A DNA stretch of 63,751 nucleotides from Candidatus Kuenenia stuttgartensis (GCA_945904015.1 CAMDPK010000020.1:1-63751); one strand, 5' to 3'; counted from the first letter of the stretch, positions 19,301 to 25,987 are shown. Made by a program: numbers and translations. Notes: generated by a model from the letters alone, not told the origin.

Positions 19301-19491
19301 TCCCCGCCGGCTGGAGGTCGTTCAAAATTCACTACCGCTACCGAGAAACTTTCTACCACATCACGGTCCTGCAACCCGAACCCAGCCGCACCGTGAAACG
19401 CATCACCGTCGATGGCATCGAACAGCCCAACGAATTCATCCCTTTGAGCGACGATCGGCAGGATCATCAAGTCGAAGTGGAGTTGGGATGA
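10357..19491 (+). CDS. ndvB: NdvB-type cyclic beta-1,2-glucan synthetase
   Basis: A giant (3,044-residue) membrane enzyme that would build, trim and cyclise beta-1,2-glucan from UDP-glucose. Order: cytoplasmic N-terminal region; two membrane segments around 449-525; a GT84-type transferase with TLDTDTLLP (about 690) and RRHRWIRGDWQ (about 837); more membrane helices (about 892-960 and 1029-1075); a glycoamylase-like domain (about 1548-1708, GIPWGVSESGYN); then two GH94 phosphorylase-like modules (about 1765-2180 and 2245-3044) with DWND at 2726-2729 and ENGGQYTHA. The ATG overlaps the previous stop, but residues 7-22 are encoded by a hairpin repeat (10375-10423), so a later start such as TTG 10441 is possible. 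Four more repeat pairs and one single unit are translated in frame (11764, 12206, 12948, 14086, 14571). Length and domains match NdvB of rhizobia. Confidence 0.93.
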   Translation: MIAFQCGTTLRVVNRDAERRATNQKFNPLKLSSNKIRQGLERLKARIGVDGLFREFGDDLPLRSEMFSVSQLEQHAEALAEWHQVDPKRGPDRLLTRLAANEKILLEAYKLVTEADELHRRLSPASEWLLDNFYLIEEQIRTARRHLPKQYSRGLPRLLNGPSAGYPCVYDLALELISHVDGRIDADSLRSFVAAYQKRRHLKLGELWAIPIMMRQALIENLRRVAARIATGTLDRNTASQWADLFIECAEKTPNNLILVVADMARPNPMLSTSFVAEMARRLQGQSQALAFPLTWMEQRLSEHGQTIEQMVQSAGQQQAVNQVSIGNSINSLRELDAIDWQKFVEELSIVEQTLLGDPAGVYGGMDFNTRDQYRHVIEAIAKRSLLTEQEVATQAVQLAQRNAALNGIEHRTAHVGYFLIDKGLPELERATRMRRRLASKVRRIVRKAPLAVYVGAIFLIATAVTASIVATLAKSVGNDDQAILPTLLASVATTWTAALLLFVGATHLGVGLVNWLATLLVRPHRLPRMDFSEGIPPEFSTLVVVPTMLISPRNVGRLMEALEVRYLANKGENLRFCLLTDFRDAPQQAMPEDEPLLQLAQAGIEALNDKYRDDANVTRSVSEGAEATDNFFLLHRPRRWNPQEQAWMGHERKRGKLGDLNALLRGGTTEAFSLIVGDTSLLIGTKYVITLDTDTLLPRDAAWQLVGTLAHVLNRAQVDEQRKVVTEGYGILQPGVAISLEKESPSLFVQLCAGEPGVDPYTRAISDVYQDVFHEGSFIGKGIYDVDAFSATMERRFPENQILSHDLIEGCYARSGLVSDVHVYESYPSRYNTDVSRRHRWIRGDWQIAGWLLPFVSGPDRSDVGHDSIVPGRLKTCPTEGLIRTRNPISLLGRWKIFDNLRRSIVPFALTMLLLLGWLALPPAWIWTAAVVGIVLIPSVCMSLVALFRKTVELPLVPHLRHIARSVCVSVTQATLTIVFLPYEACFSLDAIVRTGVRMLFTHKRMLEWKTASDAEREGSGDLLGCYRTMWIAPALATLTAVTLTMWRPDALWAAAPLLGLWLLSPLIAWKISQTVLRTESKLTPQQTLFLHHVARQTWRFFEKFVGPEDHWLPPDNFQEYPATAIAHRTSPTNMGVSLLSNLAAYDFGYIAAGQLIERTTNTLRTMDQLERFHGHFLNWYDTQTLQPLFPKYVSSVDSGNLAGHLLTLRRGLLELSDHSLVSSRLWNSLAITREALEIQSQVNRAASAPGLVRDNVQVRGLTPAGSPSDTDKVLELLRRPMPTTLSTAQVVLQELLTAAADAAQGLPTTGSQDLIGLLRDLEHQCHDHLAELLFVAPWLAHPAAPQELWQRGSPEQFARLSTLQEMLSRLNEIPTLREVAGIETELLPVLDAVLEGLAGVSEEISRNALASGSGSGDTSKPGASALRLIELSERPDDRAWLLQLRALLQEASQRANERLLAIEQRALHCSELANIEYDFLYDKARRLLAIGYNVSEHRRDASFYDLLASEARLASFVAIAQGQLGQEHWFALGRLLTTSNGQQSLLSWSGSMFEYLMPLLVMPTYENTLLDQTYKAVIDRQIEYGRQRGIPWGVSESGYNTTDAHLNYQYRAFGVPGLGFKRGLADDLVIAPYATAMALMVAPEKACANLQLMATKGFEGQYGFYEAVDYTHSRLARGQTSAVVRSYMAHHQGMSFLSLAYLLLNRPMQKRFESDPQFQATELLLQERIPKVAPFYPHATEVSGVHKTNGEAEALLRVFTTPHTPMPEVHLLSNGRYHVMVTNAGSGYSLWKDIAVTRWREDTTRDNAGMFCYLRDVTSGEVWSTAHQPTLKPTKKYEAIFSQARAEFKRRDNDIKLHTEIAVSPEDDIEIRRSTITNRSKVSRTIEITSYAEVVLAAPAADATHPAFSNLFVQTEIIESRQAIVCTRRPRSHKEHPPWMLHLMAVRGASDGDASYETDRLKFIGRGRTVAAPEAMSRAAKLSNSAGSVLDPIVAIRRRLTLAPDETVIVDLVTGMAETRESAVNLIDKYHDRHLADRVFDMAWTHGQVVLRQLNATETDAQLYGRLASSVVYANPSRRANPAILVQNRRGQSGLWGHGISGDLPIVILRIGDAEKIDLVRQLVQAHAFWRLKGLAVDLVIWNDGHSGYRQVLQDMVIGLISAGTEAHTLDRPGGIFVRRAEQMSDEDRILLQTVARAIIVDTEGTLAEQIERRIRSDVKVPELIPSRLRRFDVIPNKESPRRDLTYFNGLGGFTPDGHEYVIRIEPNEVTPAPWVNVLANPHFGTVVSESGGAYTWCENAHEFRLTPWYNDPVSDVSGEAFYLRDEESGHFWSPTPQPARGSQPYVCRHGFGYSVFEYTENGITSELWIYVAMDAPVKFAVLKIKNSSGRSRRLSATAYCEWVLGEMRSKALMHVVTETDPKCGALLARNPFCIEFPDRIAFVDVHDSARSLTGDRTEFVGRNANLAKPAAMSRTRLSGKVGAGLDPCAALQVPFDLPDGREREIVFTLGVGRDIEDVRNLVYRFRGSDNARHALEGVWDFWNRTLGAVHVETPDPTVNILANGWLLYQTLSCRFWARSGYYQSGGAFGFRDQLQDVAALLHTEPRLIREHLLLCAAHQFREGDVQHWWHPPIGRGVRTHFSDDYLWLPLIACRYVLGTGDTGILDVTVPFLEGRPVKDDEDAYYDLPTRSEEAGTLYEHCVRAITKGLSFGTHGLPLIGCGDWNDGMNLVGEEGKGESVWLGFFLTEILNRFSQLARTRGDLTFAERCDTEVARLRENIEQHAWDGEWYRRAYFDNGEPLGAAINSECQIDSLPQSWSVLSGATNPERSRLAMDAVDRRLVRRDHSLIQLFDPPFDKSELDPGYIKGYVPGVRENGGQYTHAAIWTVMAFAEMGDHRRAWELFAMINPINHGSTPRQIATYKVEPYVVAADVYAVPPHTGRGGWTWYTGSASWMYRLIIESLLGLHLEVDKLRFTPCIPAGWRSFKIHYRYRETFYHITVLQPEPSRTVKRITVDGIEQPNEFIPLSDDRQDHQVEVELG
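10375..10423. repeat. GTGG-headed hairpin pair at the ndvB 5' end
   Basis: Two inverted arms, each GTGG followed by a perfect hairpin with loop TCC: CACGACGC/GCGTCGTG and CGCGACGC/GCGTCGCG. The pair lies 15 bp after the stop of the receiver-MpsC gene and at the very start of the ndvB frame, so it may instead be intergenic. Confidence 0.9.
11764..11837. repeat. GTAG-headed perfect 27-bp inverted pair in ndvB
   Basis: Arms 11764-11790 and 11811-11837 are exact inverted copies; each is GTAG plus the hairpin CCACGCTC-gccaa-GAGCGTGG. Translated in frame between the first two membrane segments (VATLAKSVG...TLLASVAT). Confidence 0.95.
12206..12230. repeat. Single GTAA-headed unit (TRSVSEG) in ndvB
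   Basis: One arm only, GTAACCCGAAGCGTCAGCGA followed by GGG, translated in frame as VTRSVSEG in the glycosyltransferase region. Paired copies are at 43084 and 52146, and another single arm near 53027. Confidence 0.85.
12948..12996. repeat. GTGG-type hairpin element in ndvB
   Basis: CGTGGGGCA at the left and TGCCCCACG at the right enclose inner hairpins (GGCACGAttccaTCGTGCC and GGCAGGTTgaaAACCTGCC). Translated in frame in ndvB. Related to the perfect pair at 38424-38519. Confidence 0.85.
14086..14161. repeat. GTGA/GCGA-headed hairpin pair in ndvB
   Basis: Arms 14086-14112 and 14135-14161 are inverted relatives with the hairpin CCGG.GGGC-gtta-GCCC.CCGG. Translated in frame as NRAASAPGL...VRGLTPAGSPS. 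Confidence 0.85.
14571..14649. repeat. Paired hairpin element, CCGG-GCTAGC family, copy c, in ndvB
   Basis: Left arm identical to those at 4069 and 6293 (AATCAGCCGGAACGCGCTAG...); right arm diverged to GGGGGCTAGCGCCCTCCGG. Translated in frame as SRNALASGSG...SALRLIE, before the glycoamylase-like domain. Confidence 0.92.
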
Positions 19492-19589
19492 AGAGCCATC
19501 ACACCGGTGATTCGACGTCAAGACGACAGTCATTAACCATTCCTGAGCAGGTTCGCCGGCAGTGACGATCACCGCCCGTCGTTTTCTGA

Positions 19590-20040
19590 TGGGTCTTCTC
19601 GAAGGAGACCGAGACTTATCGTCGAACTGCGAAAAGCTTCGGGAGGGTGCCAGCCGTGGTACAATCTGCCGGCCGCCAGCATGCTTCTCAACCAGAGTGT
19701 CCCCTCCGCAAGCACCCGCAAGAGAGTTTCCAGCCCCGCCTGAGCCGCTCGGTATTCCAAGTTCCCGATGGCCCTGGCGATGTGCATGAGAATTTTGAGC
19801 CAGTTGCGACTGTCGATTGGCCGTCCCGGCGTTGAGTTCGGCTTTCTCGCGAGCCGTCTTTTCGTCCTCGGCCAGCTTCAGGTTGTCGGCTCCGAGCCTC
19901 TTCGCGATCCCGGTTTGTCGGCCGGCTTCTTTGCGTTGCACCTCTTCGTCGTGGCGTGCGTCGGACTCTGCGATCGCTCGTTGGTTTTCCTGCCAGGCGA
20001 AGTAACTGCTCAAACTGAGCACTTCGAGCAGACATTTTTC
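19590..20040 (-). pseudogene. Decayed coiled-coil/TPR fragment, probably of a kinase-type protein
   Basis: Reading leftward from 20040, one frame gives a heptad-rich stretch (SSYFAWQENQRAIAESDARH, then QRKEAG..LKLAEDEKTAREKAEL..NRQSQLAQ). The recognisable sequence then shifts frame to LMHIARAIGNLEYRAAQAG and AEGTLW. This resembles the linker and C-terminal TPR part of large planctomycete Ser/Thr kinases, with no intact start or end. The 1,258-bp region 19492-20749 otherwise holds an inverted repeat and a second fragment. The identification rests on resemblance and is tentative. Confidence 0.35.
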
Positions 20041-20190
20041 AACGCAAAGTCGCAAAGTCCGCAAAGAATCGCAGAAAACGAGCACGGACGACACGTCACT
20101 CATCAATGACCCATTGGGTTCGTTTGCGAGGTGAAGTTCCTGCGCTTCTTCGCGTGGCTTGCGTTTCTCTGCGCCTTTGCGTTGGAGACT
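20037..20190. repeat. Inverted pair of CGCAAAG-type repeats
   Basis: CAACGCAAAGTCGCAAAGTC at about 20040 faces an inverted relative near 20155-20185 (GCGTTTCTCTGCGCCTTTGC). It lies between two decayed gene fragments. It resembles the CGCAGATAACGCAGA repeat between gltB and the LysR gene. Confidence 0.65.
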
Positions 20191-20329
20191 GCTCAGTTTG
20201 AGTACCTGGAGACCGCGATGCCCATCCACGACGAGGATGCCGTGACGAGCGATCGACTCACAATCATCGGGTTCCTTGTGGCGGCTGGCTTGTTGGTGGG
20301 CGTGATCTGTTTCGAGAAAACTCTGGGGC

Positions 20330-20620
20330 AGTACGTCAGCGGTAGTACTTCCCGCTTTCGCTGAGCGTGAAACGAGTGCTCGACGCCTTTTGGGTTTCGT
20401 GTTGGATGGCGGACGCAGGCGCGACAAGTCGGGTAGGTCGTTGGGGAAACCGAGGAGTTGACGATAGAGAACGGGATCGTGCTGTTGAGCCGTCGTGAGC
20501 ATTCGCCAAATCAGTCGGCGGCGGTCGAAGTAGGCCGGTCGGTCCAACTGCATCGCCGCAATCAGCCGAATCGCGTCTCGCGAACGACCTTCGATGTGGC
20601 CGTCTTAGTACACAACCACC
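20330..20620 (-). pseudogene. Frameshifted fragment of a conserved hypothetical protein
   Basis: Leftward from about 20620, directly after a stop codon, a conserved-looking block reads GHIEGRSRDAIRLIAAMQLD and continues DRRRLIWRMLTTAQQHDPVL and LSRLRPPSNTKPK. It then appears to continue in another frame as GVEHSFHAQRKREVLPLTY. Upstream stop plus apparent frameshift indicate a broken gene. No function is assigned. Confidence 0.35.
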
Positions 20621-20749
20621 GCAATCGGCCAGAAAAACTTTGAGCGGATCGGGAACCTGTTGGTCGCCCTTGTCCCCGGTCTAAGGACTGCGAAGTTGGG
20701 CCACCCGCGTCAGTGAGAAGTGTCGTTTTCCAATCCATCGAGCGTGTCT

Positions 20750-21256
20750 TCAGTCCGTAATGAGTCTCCGCACGTCCTTCATCAGCAACATCAACTGAAA
20801 TTCGTCGATCGGTGAGCGGATGAAGTCGAACTTCTCGTAAAACGCGTGAGCTTGTTCATCTTTCGCGTGGACCATGATCGCTCGCAGGCCAGCGATGTCG
20901 GCGGCTTGCAGAGTTCTGAGCAAGGCATCCTTGAGAAGTCCTTTTCCCAAGCCGCGTCCTTGTTCGGTGCGATCGACCGCCAAGCGAGCCAGAACCATCA
21001 CCGGAATCGGATGCCGAGCCAACCCCTGTCGAACGCGCGTTGACGCGGCGGCGGGCGCGACCGAACCATACGCCAGCGAGTAGTAGCCGACGACTTGATG
21101 GCCACGATTCGCCACATAGGTCTTGGCCGCGCCCGCCTGCTGATTCATCCAAGCAAAGCGTTTCAAAGAGTTGTTGAGCGGCTCATGGCCGCAGTCGAAA
21201 CCGTCCACGTCATGCTTCGGCGTCAGCGGCCCAGGGCGTTTCAAGGCGTCAGGCAT
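20750..21256 (-). CDS. GNAT acetyltransferase toxin (TacT-like)
   Basis: A GCN5-related N-acetyltransferase of 168 residues with the acetyl-CoA loop RTEQGRGLGKGL (about 96-107) and the C-terminal catalytic-type Tyr140 in HAFYEKFDF. The N-terminal FDCGHEPLNNSL stretch is typical of TacT-like toxins, which acetylate the amino group of aminoacyl-tRNA and stop translation. Its start overlaps the end of the upstream DUF1778 gene by 8 bp, the standard antitoxin-toxin arrangement. Family and pairing are clear; the tRNA target is inferred. Confidence 0.85.
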   Translation of the reverse strand: MPDALKRPGPLTPKHDVDGFDCGHEPLNNSLKRFAWMNQQAGAAKTYVANRGHQVVGYYSLAYGSVAPAAASTRVRQGLARHPIPVMVLARLAVDRTEQGRGLGKGLLKDALLRTLQAADIAGLRAIMVHAKDEQAHAFYEKFDFIRSPIDEFQLMLLMKDVRRLITD

Positions 21257-21530
21257 CGAACACGCCTTTGGACTTCAGCAGCTTGCGGAGCGCCGGCAAG
21301 TCGCGCGGCGGAGCGTCGAGAGCTTTGCAAAATGCCGCCCACTGTTCTTTCGGCAGCCGGAATTGGTGTTGCTCCGCCAGAATCGCTTGCGCATCTTCCA
21401 CCGCCCGTTGCAGAACAAAACTGCTGACGGTGGTGTTCAACAATCGCGCGGCTTTCTCAATGACTCTTTTCTGCTGAGCACTGGCTCGAACATTCAAACG
21501 CGCTTGCTTGGTGACGATTTCGGTTTTCAT
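21249..21530 (-). CDS. DUF1778 (TacA-like) antitoxin
   Basis: A 93-residue protein with a ribbon-helix-helix N-terminus (RLNVRASAQQKRVIEKAARL) and an acidic C-terminal tail ending LLKSKGVFDA that would block the toxin active site. A GAGG ribosome-binding site lies about 6-8 bases before ATG 21530, favouring this over the longer upstream frame. It precedes and overlaps the GNAT toxin. Antitoxins of this family usually repress their own promoter, expected in 21531-21691, where I see no clear operator. Confidence 0.85.
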   Translation of the reverse strand: MKTEIVTKQARLNVRASAQQKRVIEKAARLLNTTVSSFVLQRAVEDAQAILAEQHQFRLPKEQWAAFCKALDAPPRDLPALRKLLKSKGVFDA

Positions 21531-21691
21531 GGCGATCCTCGGGCCGGCTGAAAGGTGCCTCACATCGTACACACAACGCGGAACGATGCCATCCCGATGA
21601 TTGTCACTGAACTTGCTCGCCGCCTAGCCGACGTCTGCGAGACGTTTAGCGAGACCGAAGTCGCTCAAAGAGCGCGTCCACTTTTCGCTCT

Positions 21692-23035
21692 TTAGAGCAG
21701 CTCCTTGATGGGTTCGCGCTCCTCCACCAATGCGATCGGGCGACCATTGTGGTCTGGGAGGGTCGCTGCGGGATCGATGCCGAAGACCTCCCGGTACAGC
21801 GTGGCCAGCAGGTTTTGCGGAATGTACGACCGACCGATCGGCTGCTCCGCACGGGACGTCGTCGCACCAATGACCTGACCCATCTTGAACCCGCCGCCGG
21901 CGACGAGGGCGAAGCTGGACTGCGGCCAATGATCGCGCCCGGCATTGCCGTTGATCTTCGGCGTCCGACCGTACTCGCCCCAGACCACGACCGTCACATC
22001 CTTGTCCATGCCGCGCTCTTCCAAATCGGTCACCAAGGCATGAAGGCCCTTGTCGAACTCAGGGAGCATCTGCCGCAGCGAACCGAAGTTATTCGCATGA
22101 GTGTCCCAATAGCCGGGGGCCAGCACCGTGACCACCGAAACTCCCGCTTCGACGAGCCGCCGGGCTTGCAGAAACCGCGAGTGAGTACCGTACTGTTCTC
22201 GAACCTTCTCCGGTTCCTGGCCGACGTCGAAGGCGGCTCGGGCGCGCGACGAACTGATGATGTCGAGAGCCTGCGTGGTGAACGAGTCCATCCCGGCAAA
22301 AGTGCCCTGAGTCCGCTCGACGGCGCGGTTGATGTTGTCGAAGGCACCCAGCAACGTCTTGCGCTGGGTCAACCGGTCGAACGTCATCTCCTCGGCCAAA
22401 CTCAAGTTGGCCACCAAGCCCGGCGAGCCAGGATCGAATGGCTGATGGGCCAAACCCAAATAGGATGGTTCGAGTGCCAATGACCTCCGGCCGCCGTGTG
22501 GCATCTGTTCCATGCCCAACGTGACGTACGGCGGGAGGTTCGTGCCGTTGCTCGGAAGGAGCTTGCTGATCACCGACCCGAAGGTCGGCCGGAGACCGGG
22601 TTTCAAACTGAACGGGCCACCTTCTGGACCCCAAGGATAACCGCACAACAACTCCTCGGGCACATGGGTGTCGGTGGCGAGGGCTCGCAGGTTGCGGATG
22701 ATGGTCAGCTTGTCCGCAATCTTCGCTTGCAGCGGCATCAGCTCGCAAATTTCCATGCCGGAGACGTTGGTCTGGATCGGCTTGAACTCGCCTCGGTACT
22801 CCGCCGGGGCCAGCGGTTTCATGTCATACATGTCGATGTGCGAAGGAGCTCCGCACAAATAGATCATGATGAGGGACTTGTGAGCTGACTTGGCCTGCTG
22901 TGCCCCCTGTGCCTTGAGCCGCAGTAAATCGGCCAAGGACAGGCCGCCAAGTCCCAGAGTACCCACTTGCAGAAAATCACGGCGAGAGAGGCCGTCGCAC
23001 AGCGGCTTCTGTTTCTTTCCCCAAATGGTGAGCAT
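21692..23035 (-). CDS. DUF1501 family Tat-exported protein
   Basis: A 447-residue protein of the DUF1501 family, an alkaline-phosphatase-superfamily-like group abundant in planctomycetes. The N-terminus carries a twin-arginine signal SRRDFLQ (17-23) followed by a hydrophobic stretch GTLGLGGLSLADLL. Recognisable blocks are MIYLCGAPSHIDMYDMKP, HVPEELLCGYP, VSVVTVLAPGYWDTHANNF and VVVWGEYGRTPKING. In planctomycetes it is normally encoded beside a DUF1549/DUF1553 cytochrome-like partner; none is present here, so it stands alone. Substrate unknown. Confidence 0.9.
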   Translation of the reverse strand: MLTIWGKKQKPLCDGLSRRDFLQVGTLGLGGLSLADLLRLKAQGAQQAKSAHKSLIMIYLCGAPSHIDMYDMKPLAPAEYRGEFKPIQTNVSGMEICELMPLQAKIADKLTIIRNLRALATDTHVPEELLCGYPWGPEGGPFSLKPGLRPTFGSVISKLLPSNGTNLPPYVTLGMEQMPHGGRRSLALEPSYLGLAHQPFDPGSPGLVANLSLAEEMTFDRLTQRKTLLGAFDNINRAVERTQGTFAGMDSFTTQALDIISSSRARAAFDVGQEPEKVREQYGTHSRFLQARRLVEAGVSVVTVLAPGYWDTHANNFGSLRQMLPEFDKGLHALVTDLEERGMDKDVTVVVWGEYGRTPKINGNAGRDHWPQSSFALVAGGGFKMGQVIGATTSRAEQPIGRSYIPQNLLATLYREVFGIDPAATLPDHNGRPIALVEEREPIKELL

Positions 23036-23399
23036 GAACAGATCCTCGAGCCTGGTGCAGATGGAGGCAGGACCACCGACTGATCAACGTGCCAAGTTGG
23101 ATTCGGCCAAGTGGGTTGAGCGGTTCAGCTTAGCGGGGGGCGGCTGCCACGCAATTCCGAAAGATTCAGCAGCGCTGCTGAATCCCCCAAACAGCCGATT
23201 TCTGGCGGCCCGACCAATGGGCCGTTAAGACACCGTGGCATCGAGCTGTGAAAACGTCAGTGATTTCACCCTGCCAAAGAGTGGCGACATCCAGTGGATC
23301 CCGCAGCAATAGCCCAGTGGGACTGACGAGGGGTGACCTCGATTACCGCAACTGGGGTCGAGCCATGCGTTGGAAGGGGTCACCCGACACGCGCAGCTT
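23036..23399. other. Gap with a perfect 22-nt palindrome and no gene
   Basis: This 364-bp stretch upstream of the DUF1501 gene holds no convincing gene. At 23163-23184 there is a perfect palindrome, GATTCAGCAGC and its complement, followed by a C-run rather than a T-run, so a protein-binding site or repeat arm is as likely as a terminator. A short inverted pair GGGGTGACC/GGGTCACCC lies at about 23334 and 23379. Confidence 0.5.
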
Positions 23400-23636
23400 C
23401 GACACTCCACCGACCATCTGCACCGCGAAACCGAACAGTTCGCCACTCTGCTTGCCGATGCGTGCCGCGGGACTGCGAATGCGGCGACCTCCTACCTCGC
23501 CGAACACAGCGCCACTGTCGCCCGCCAATCTCACGAACTCGCCGACACCGAAGCCGACCTCAACGCCCGCGTCTATCGCCTGTTCCACCTCACGCCTGAC
23601 GAAATCAAACTCCTGCAACGCGAAGTCGAACATTGA
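23400..23636 (+). pseudogene. C-terminal tail of a restriction-type DNA methyltransferase
   Basis: The frame ending at 23636 reads ...HELADTEADLNARVYRLF then HLTPDEIKLLQREVEH. This resembles the last helices of Eco57I/PglX-like N6-adenine methyltransferases, where LxxLVYxLYxLTxxEIxLIE-type ends are common. No catalytic domain (NPPY) is present upstream, so only the tail remains. It may mark the edge of a lost restriction-modification locus. Confidence 0.4.
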
Positions 23637-23654
23637 CGATCGACACCGTAATGA

Positions 23655-23957
23655 GCGAGCGAGGACGAGCCGTCATTCATCAGCCGTGACCACGGCGACA
23701 AGATCCATCTGATCGCTCGCAGCAAGCTGGAGGTCAGCAAACTCATCGACGGCGCAGCGAACCGGTTGACGGTGATCAGCGACGGCGATTTCGTCGGCGA
23801 GATCGCTCTGTTGAAAAACGTGGCCCGCACTGCGACGATCAAGACGGTCACGCCAACAGTTCTGCTCATGCTGTTCCGCTCGGACTTCCTGCAAACCTTG
23901 GCGGACAGTCCCGCGTTGCGTGAAAAACTGGAACGAGTGATGACGCAACGCAACTGA
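23655..23957 (+). pseudogene. Truncated cyclic-nucleotide-binding domain
   Basis: After two in-frame stops (23649-23654) the frame reads DKIHLIARSKLEVSK, then VISDGDFVGEIALLKNVART and PTVLLMLFRSDFLQTL. This is the second half of a CRP-type cNMP-binding domain, with the phosphate-binding GEIALL..RTAT cassette present. The first strands and any effector domain are missing. A short product from TTG 23766 is possible but would not fold as a full domain. It lies 69 bp upstream of a cyclase gene, so it is probably the remnant of a matching cyclic-nucleotide receptor. Confidence 0.55.
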
Positions 23958-24026
23958 CCTGCGGGTGGCTCTGGAATGCCTTTGGCTTTGTTCCCACCAA
24001 CGTGATCCACAGACTGGCGAATTCCT

Positions 24027-25949
24027 ATGTCTGACTCGCAACGAGGTGTCGCAGAGTTGATCATCAACGGTCCGGACGGACAGGAACTTCGGCAGCAATT
24101 GGTTGCGGGACAGACTCTGCGAATGGGACGTGCTCCGGCCAAAGGATTGGCAATCACCTGGGATCGAGCGATCTCTCGCGAGCACGCCGACGTGTGCTGG
24201 AAGGATGGAAAGCTGTCAGTCGTCTGTCTGGCCAGCGCGTCGAACGCGATCAAACTGGACGGCAAGATGCTGCGTGAAGTCGTGGTCCGTGACGTGGAAG
24301 CGTTTGAGATTGGGCAGACAAGTTTCTTTGTTGCCGTGAAAAAGCTTCCGTCCGAGGCGACGACCGGAACGACGATGGCGTTCCAGCACGAGCCAGCCGT
24401 TTCACTGCCGGCACCAACGGCAAAAGACGAACCCAAGCAGGAATTTGAAACCCACGACACCACGGACGAGGTTGAAGAGCACTCGTACCAAGCCAGCGAA
24501 CTCAAGAATGTGGCGTTCGGCGATACCGAGCGGCAAATGGAACTGCTCTCAAAACTGCCGGAGATGATCTCGGAAGCGCAGACCGATGTGGACCTGGCGC
24601 TGATGCTGTGCCGCATGTTGCTGGACGCGATCCCGCCCGCCGTCGCAGTGGCGGTCACGATGTTCGATGAATCCGACGTTCACGAAATGCAGCGACATGA
24701 CGATCCGAACGCGGCCATGCCGAAGCCGAAAATGATGCGTGTGCAGACACGAGATGATTTTGAAGGCCGTTTCATGCCCAGCCGCAAGCTGCTTCGCAAG
24801 GCGTTGCGGCAAGGTGAAAGCATGATGCACATCGTCGGCGAAATGGAGAGCGGCGGAGCTCAGTTCACCATGGCGAGTTCTCTCGGCTGGGCGTTCTGCG
24901 CACCGATTACGGCACCATCGTGCTTGGGATGGAGCTTGTATGTTTCGGGAGAAGGGGGACGCGATGGAAATAACTTTGTCGCCGAGGATGACCTGAAGGG
25001 AGACCTCCGATTTACCCAACTCGTCGCACAGTTGATCGGCTCCATTCGCACGGTGCGGACGCTGCAAGAGCACACCACACAGTTGTCGGCGTTCTTCTCG
25101 CCGAAAGTCATCGCCAACCTCACGAAAAAAGGTGGAGCCGGCGACATCCTGGTCCCCTCGCGACGTGACATCACGGTACTGTTCTGCGACGTGCGTGGGT
25201 TCTCTCGCAAGTCGGAACAACTTCAGGACAAGTTGGAAGAACTTCTCGACTGCGTCAAAGCCGCTTTGTCCGCGATGACCGGCGGCATCTTGGCGTTCGA
25301 CGGATCAATCGCCGACTTTCAAGGAGATGCCGCGCTCGGCTTCTGGGGTTGGCCAACTCCACTTCCCGATGGCCCGATTTCCGCCTGCCGCGCGGCGCTC
25401 ACGATCATGCAAGTTTTCAAATTGCCGTTGGAGGAGCAGGGACTGCTCGAAGGATTCTCGTGTGGAGTCGGGATCGCTCATGGCCAAGCCATCGCCGGAC
25501 AGATCGGCACCTCACAGCAAGCCAAGATCGGAGTCTTCGGCCCGGTCGTGAATCAAGGCTCGCGCATCGAAGGGATGACTCGGATGTTCGATGTCGGCAT
25601 TTGCATCGATGAAACGACCGCGAACTTTGTCCGCCGCTTGATGCCACCCGAAGAGGGCCGCGTGCGCCGCTTGGCTCGTGTCCGACCCAAGGGCATGGAT
25701 ACGGCCATCGAAATCAGCGAGTTGCTGCCTCCCGAAAGCGACTGCCCGCAACTCACGGCGGCAATCGTGTCCGCCCACGAACTGGCCGTCGAGCATGTCG
25801 TCGCAGGACGGTGGACCGACGCCATCGAGATTCTCCGACCGCGGGCCGAAACGGATACTCCCGCAAGATTCTTGCTCGAACACATGGCTCAGTTCGACAA
25901 CCAGCCACCGGCCGATTGGGATGGAGCATTCCGGCTGACCAGCAAATGA
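24027..25949 (+). CDS. FHA-GAF-class III adenylate/guanylate cyclase
   Basis: A soluble 640-residue cyclase making a cyclic nucleotide from NTP. An FHA phosphothreonine-binding domain (about 1-110) shows MGRAP, ITWDRAISREHA and SNAIKLDG. A GAF-like sensor (about 165-330) follows, then a class III catalytic domain (about 370-560) with metal Asp in LFCDVRGF and FQGDAALGFWG, and the Asn/Arg pair in VVNQGSRIEGMT. The purine-selecting Lys usually found four residues before the second metal Asp (KFIGD) is Asp here (DFQGD), so ATP specificity is uncertain. The phosphodiesterase gene follows 38 bp downstream on the same strand. The FHA domain suggests control by a Ser/Thr kinase, which is inference. 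Confidence 0.9.
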   Translation: MSDSQRGVAELIINGPDGQELRQQLVAGQTLRMGRAPAKGLAITWDRAISREHADVCWKDGKLSVVCLASASNAIKLDGKMLREVVVRDVEAFEIGQTSFFVAVKKLPSEATTGTTMAFQHEPAVSLPAPTAKDEPKQEFETHDTTDEVEEHSYQASELKNVAFGDTERQMELLSKLPEMISEAQTDVDLALMLCRMLLDAIPPAVAVAVTMFDESDVHEMQRHDDPNAAMPKPKMMRVQTRDDFEGRFMPSRKLLRKALRQGESMMHIVGEMESGGAQFTMASSLGWAFCAPITAPSCLGWSLYVSGEGGRDGNNFVAEDDLKGDLRFTQLVAQLIGSIRTVRTLQEHTTQLSAFFSPKVIANLTKKGGAGDILVPSRRDITVLFCDVRGFSRKSEQLQDKLEELLDCVKAALSAMTGGILAFDGSIADFQGDAALGFWGWPTPLPDGPISACRAALTIMQVFKLPLEEQGLLEGFSCGVGIAHGQAIAGQIGTSQQAKIGVFGPVVNQGSRIEGMTRMFDVGICIDETTANFVRRLMPPEEGRVRRLARVRPKGMDTAIEISELLPPESDCPQLTAAIVSAHELAVEHVVAGRWTDAIEILRPRAETDTPARFLLEHMAQFDNQPPADWDGAFRLTSK

Positions 25950-25987
25950 GGTCCCGACGGAAATCCTAGCTCCCGGAATCAATCATC

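Noticed and set aside
20131..20364. A plus-strand frame with a hydrophobic stretch (LTIIGFLVAAGLLVGVICF)
   Set aside because: It begins in repeat DNA, lies opposite the decayed fragment, and has no ribosome-binding site or family resemblance.
19072..20553. A 493-codon minus frame spanning the ndvB 3' end and the following gap
   Set aside because: The last third is antisense to the GH94 domain; the rest joins two unrelated decayed fragments through repeat DNA. Only the fragments are reported.
23334..23390. GGGGTGACC/GGGTCACCC pair as another mobile hairpin
   Set aside because: Arms are only about nine bases and lack the hairpin structure within each arm, so chance is likely.
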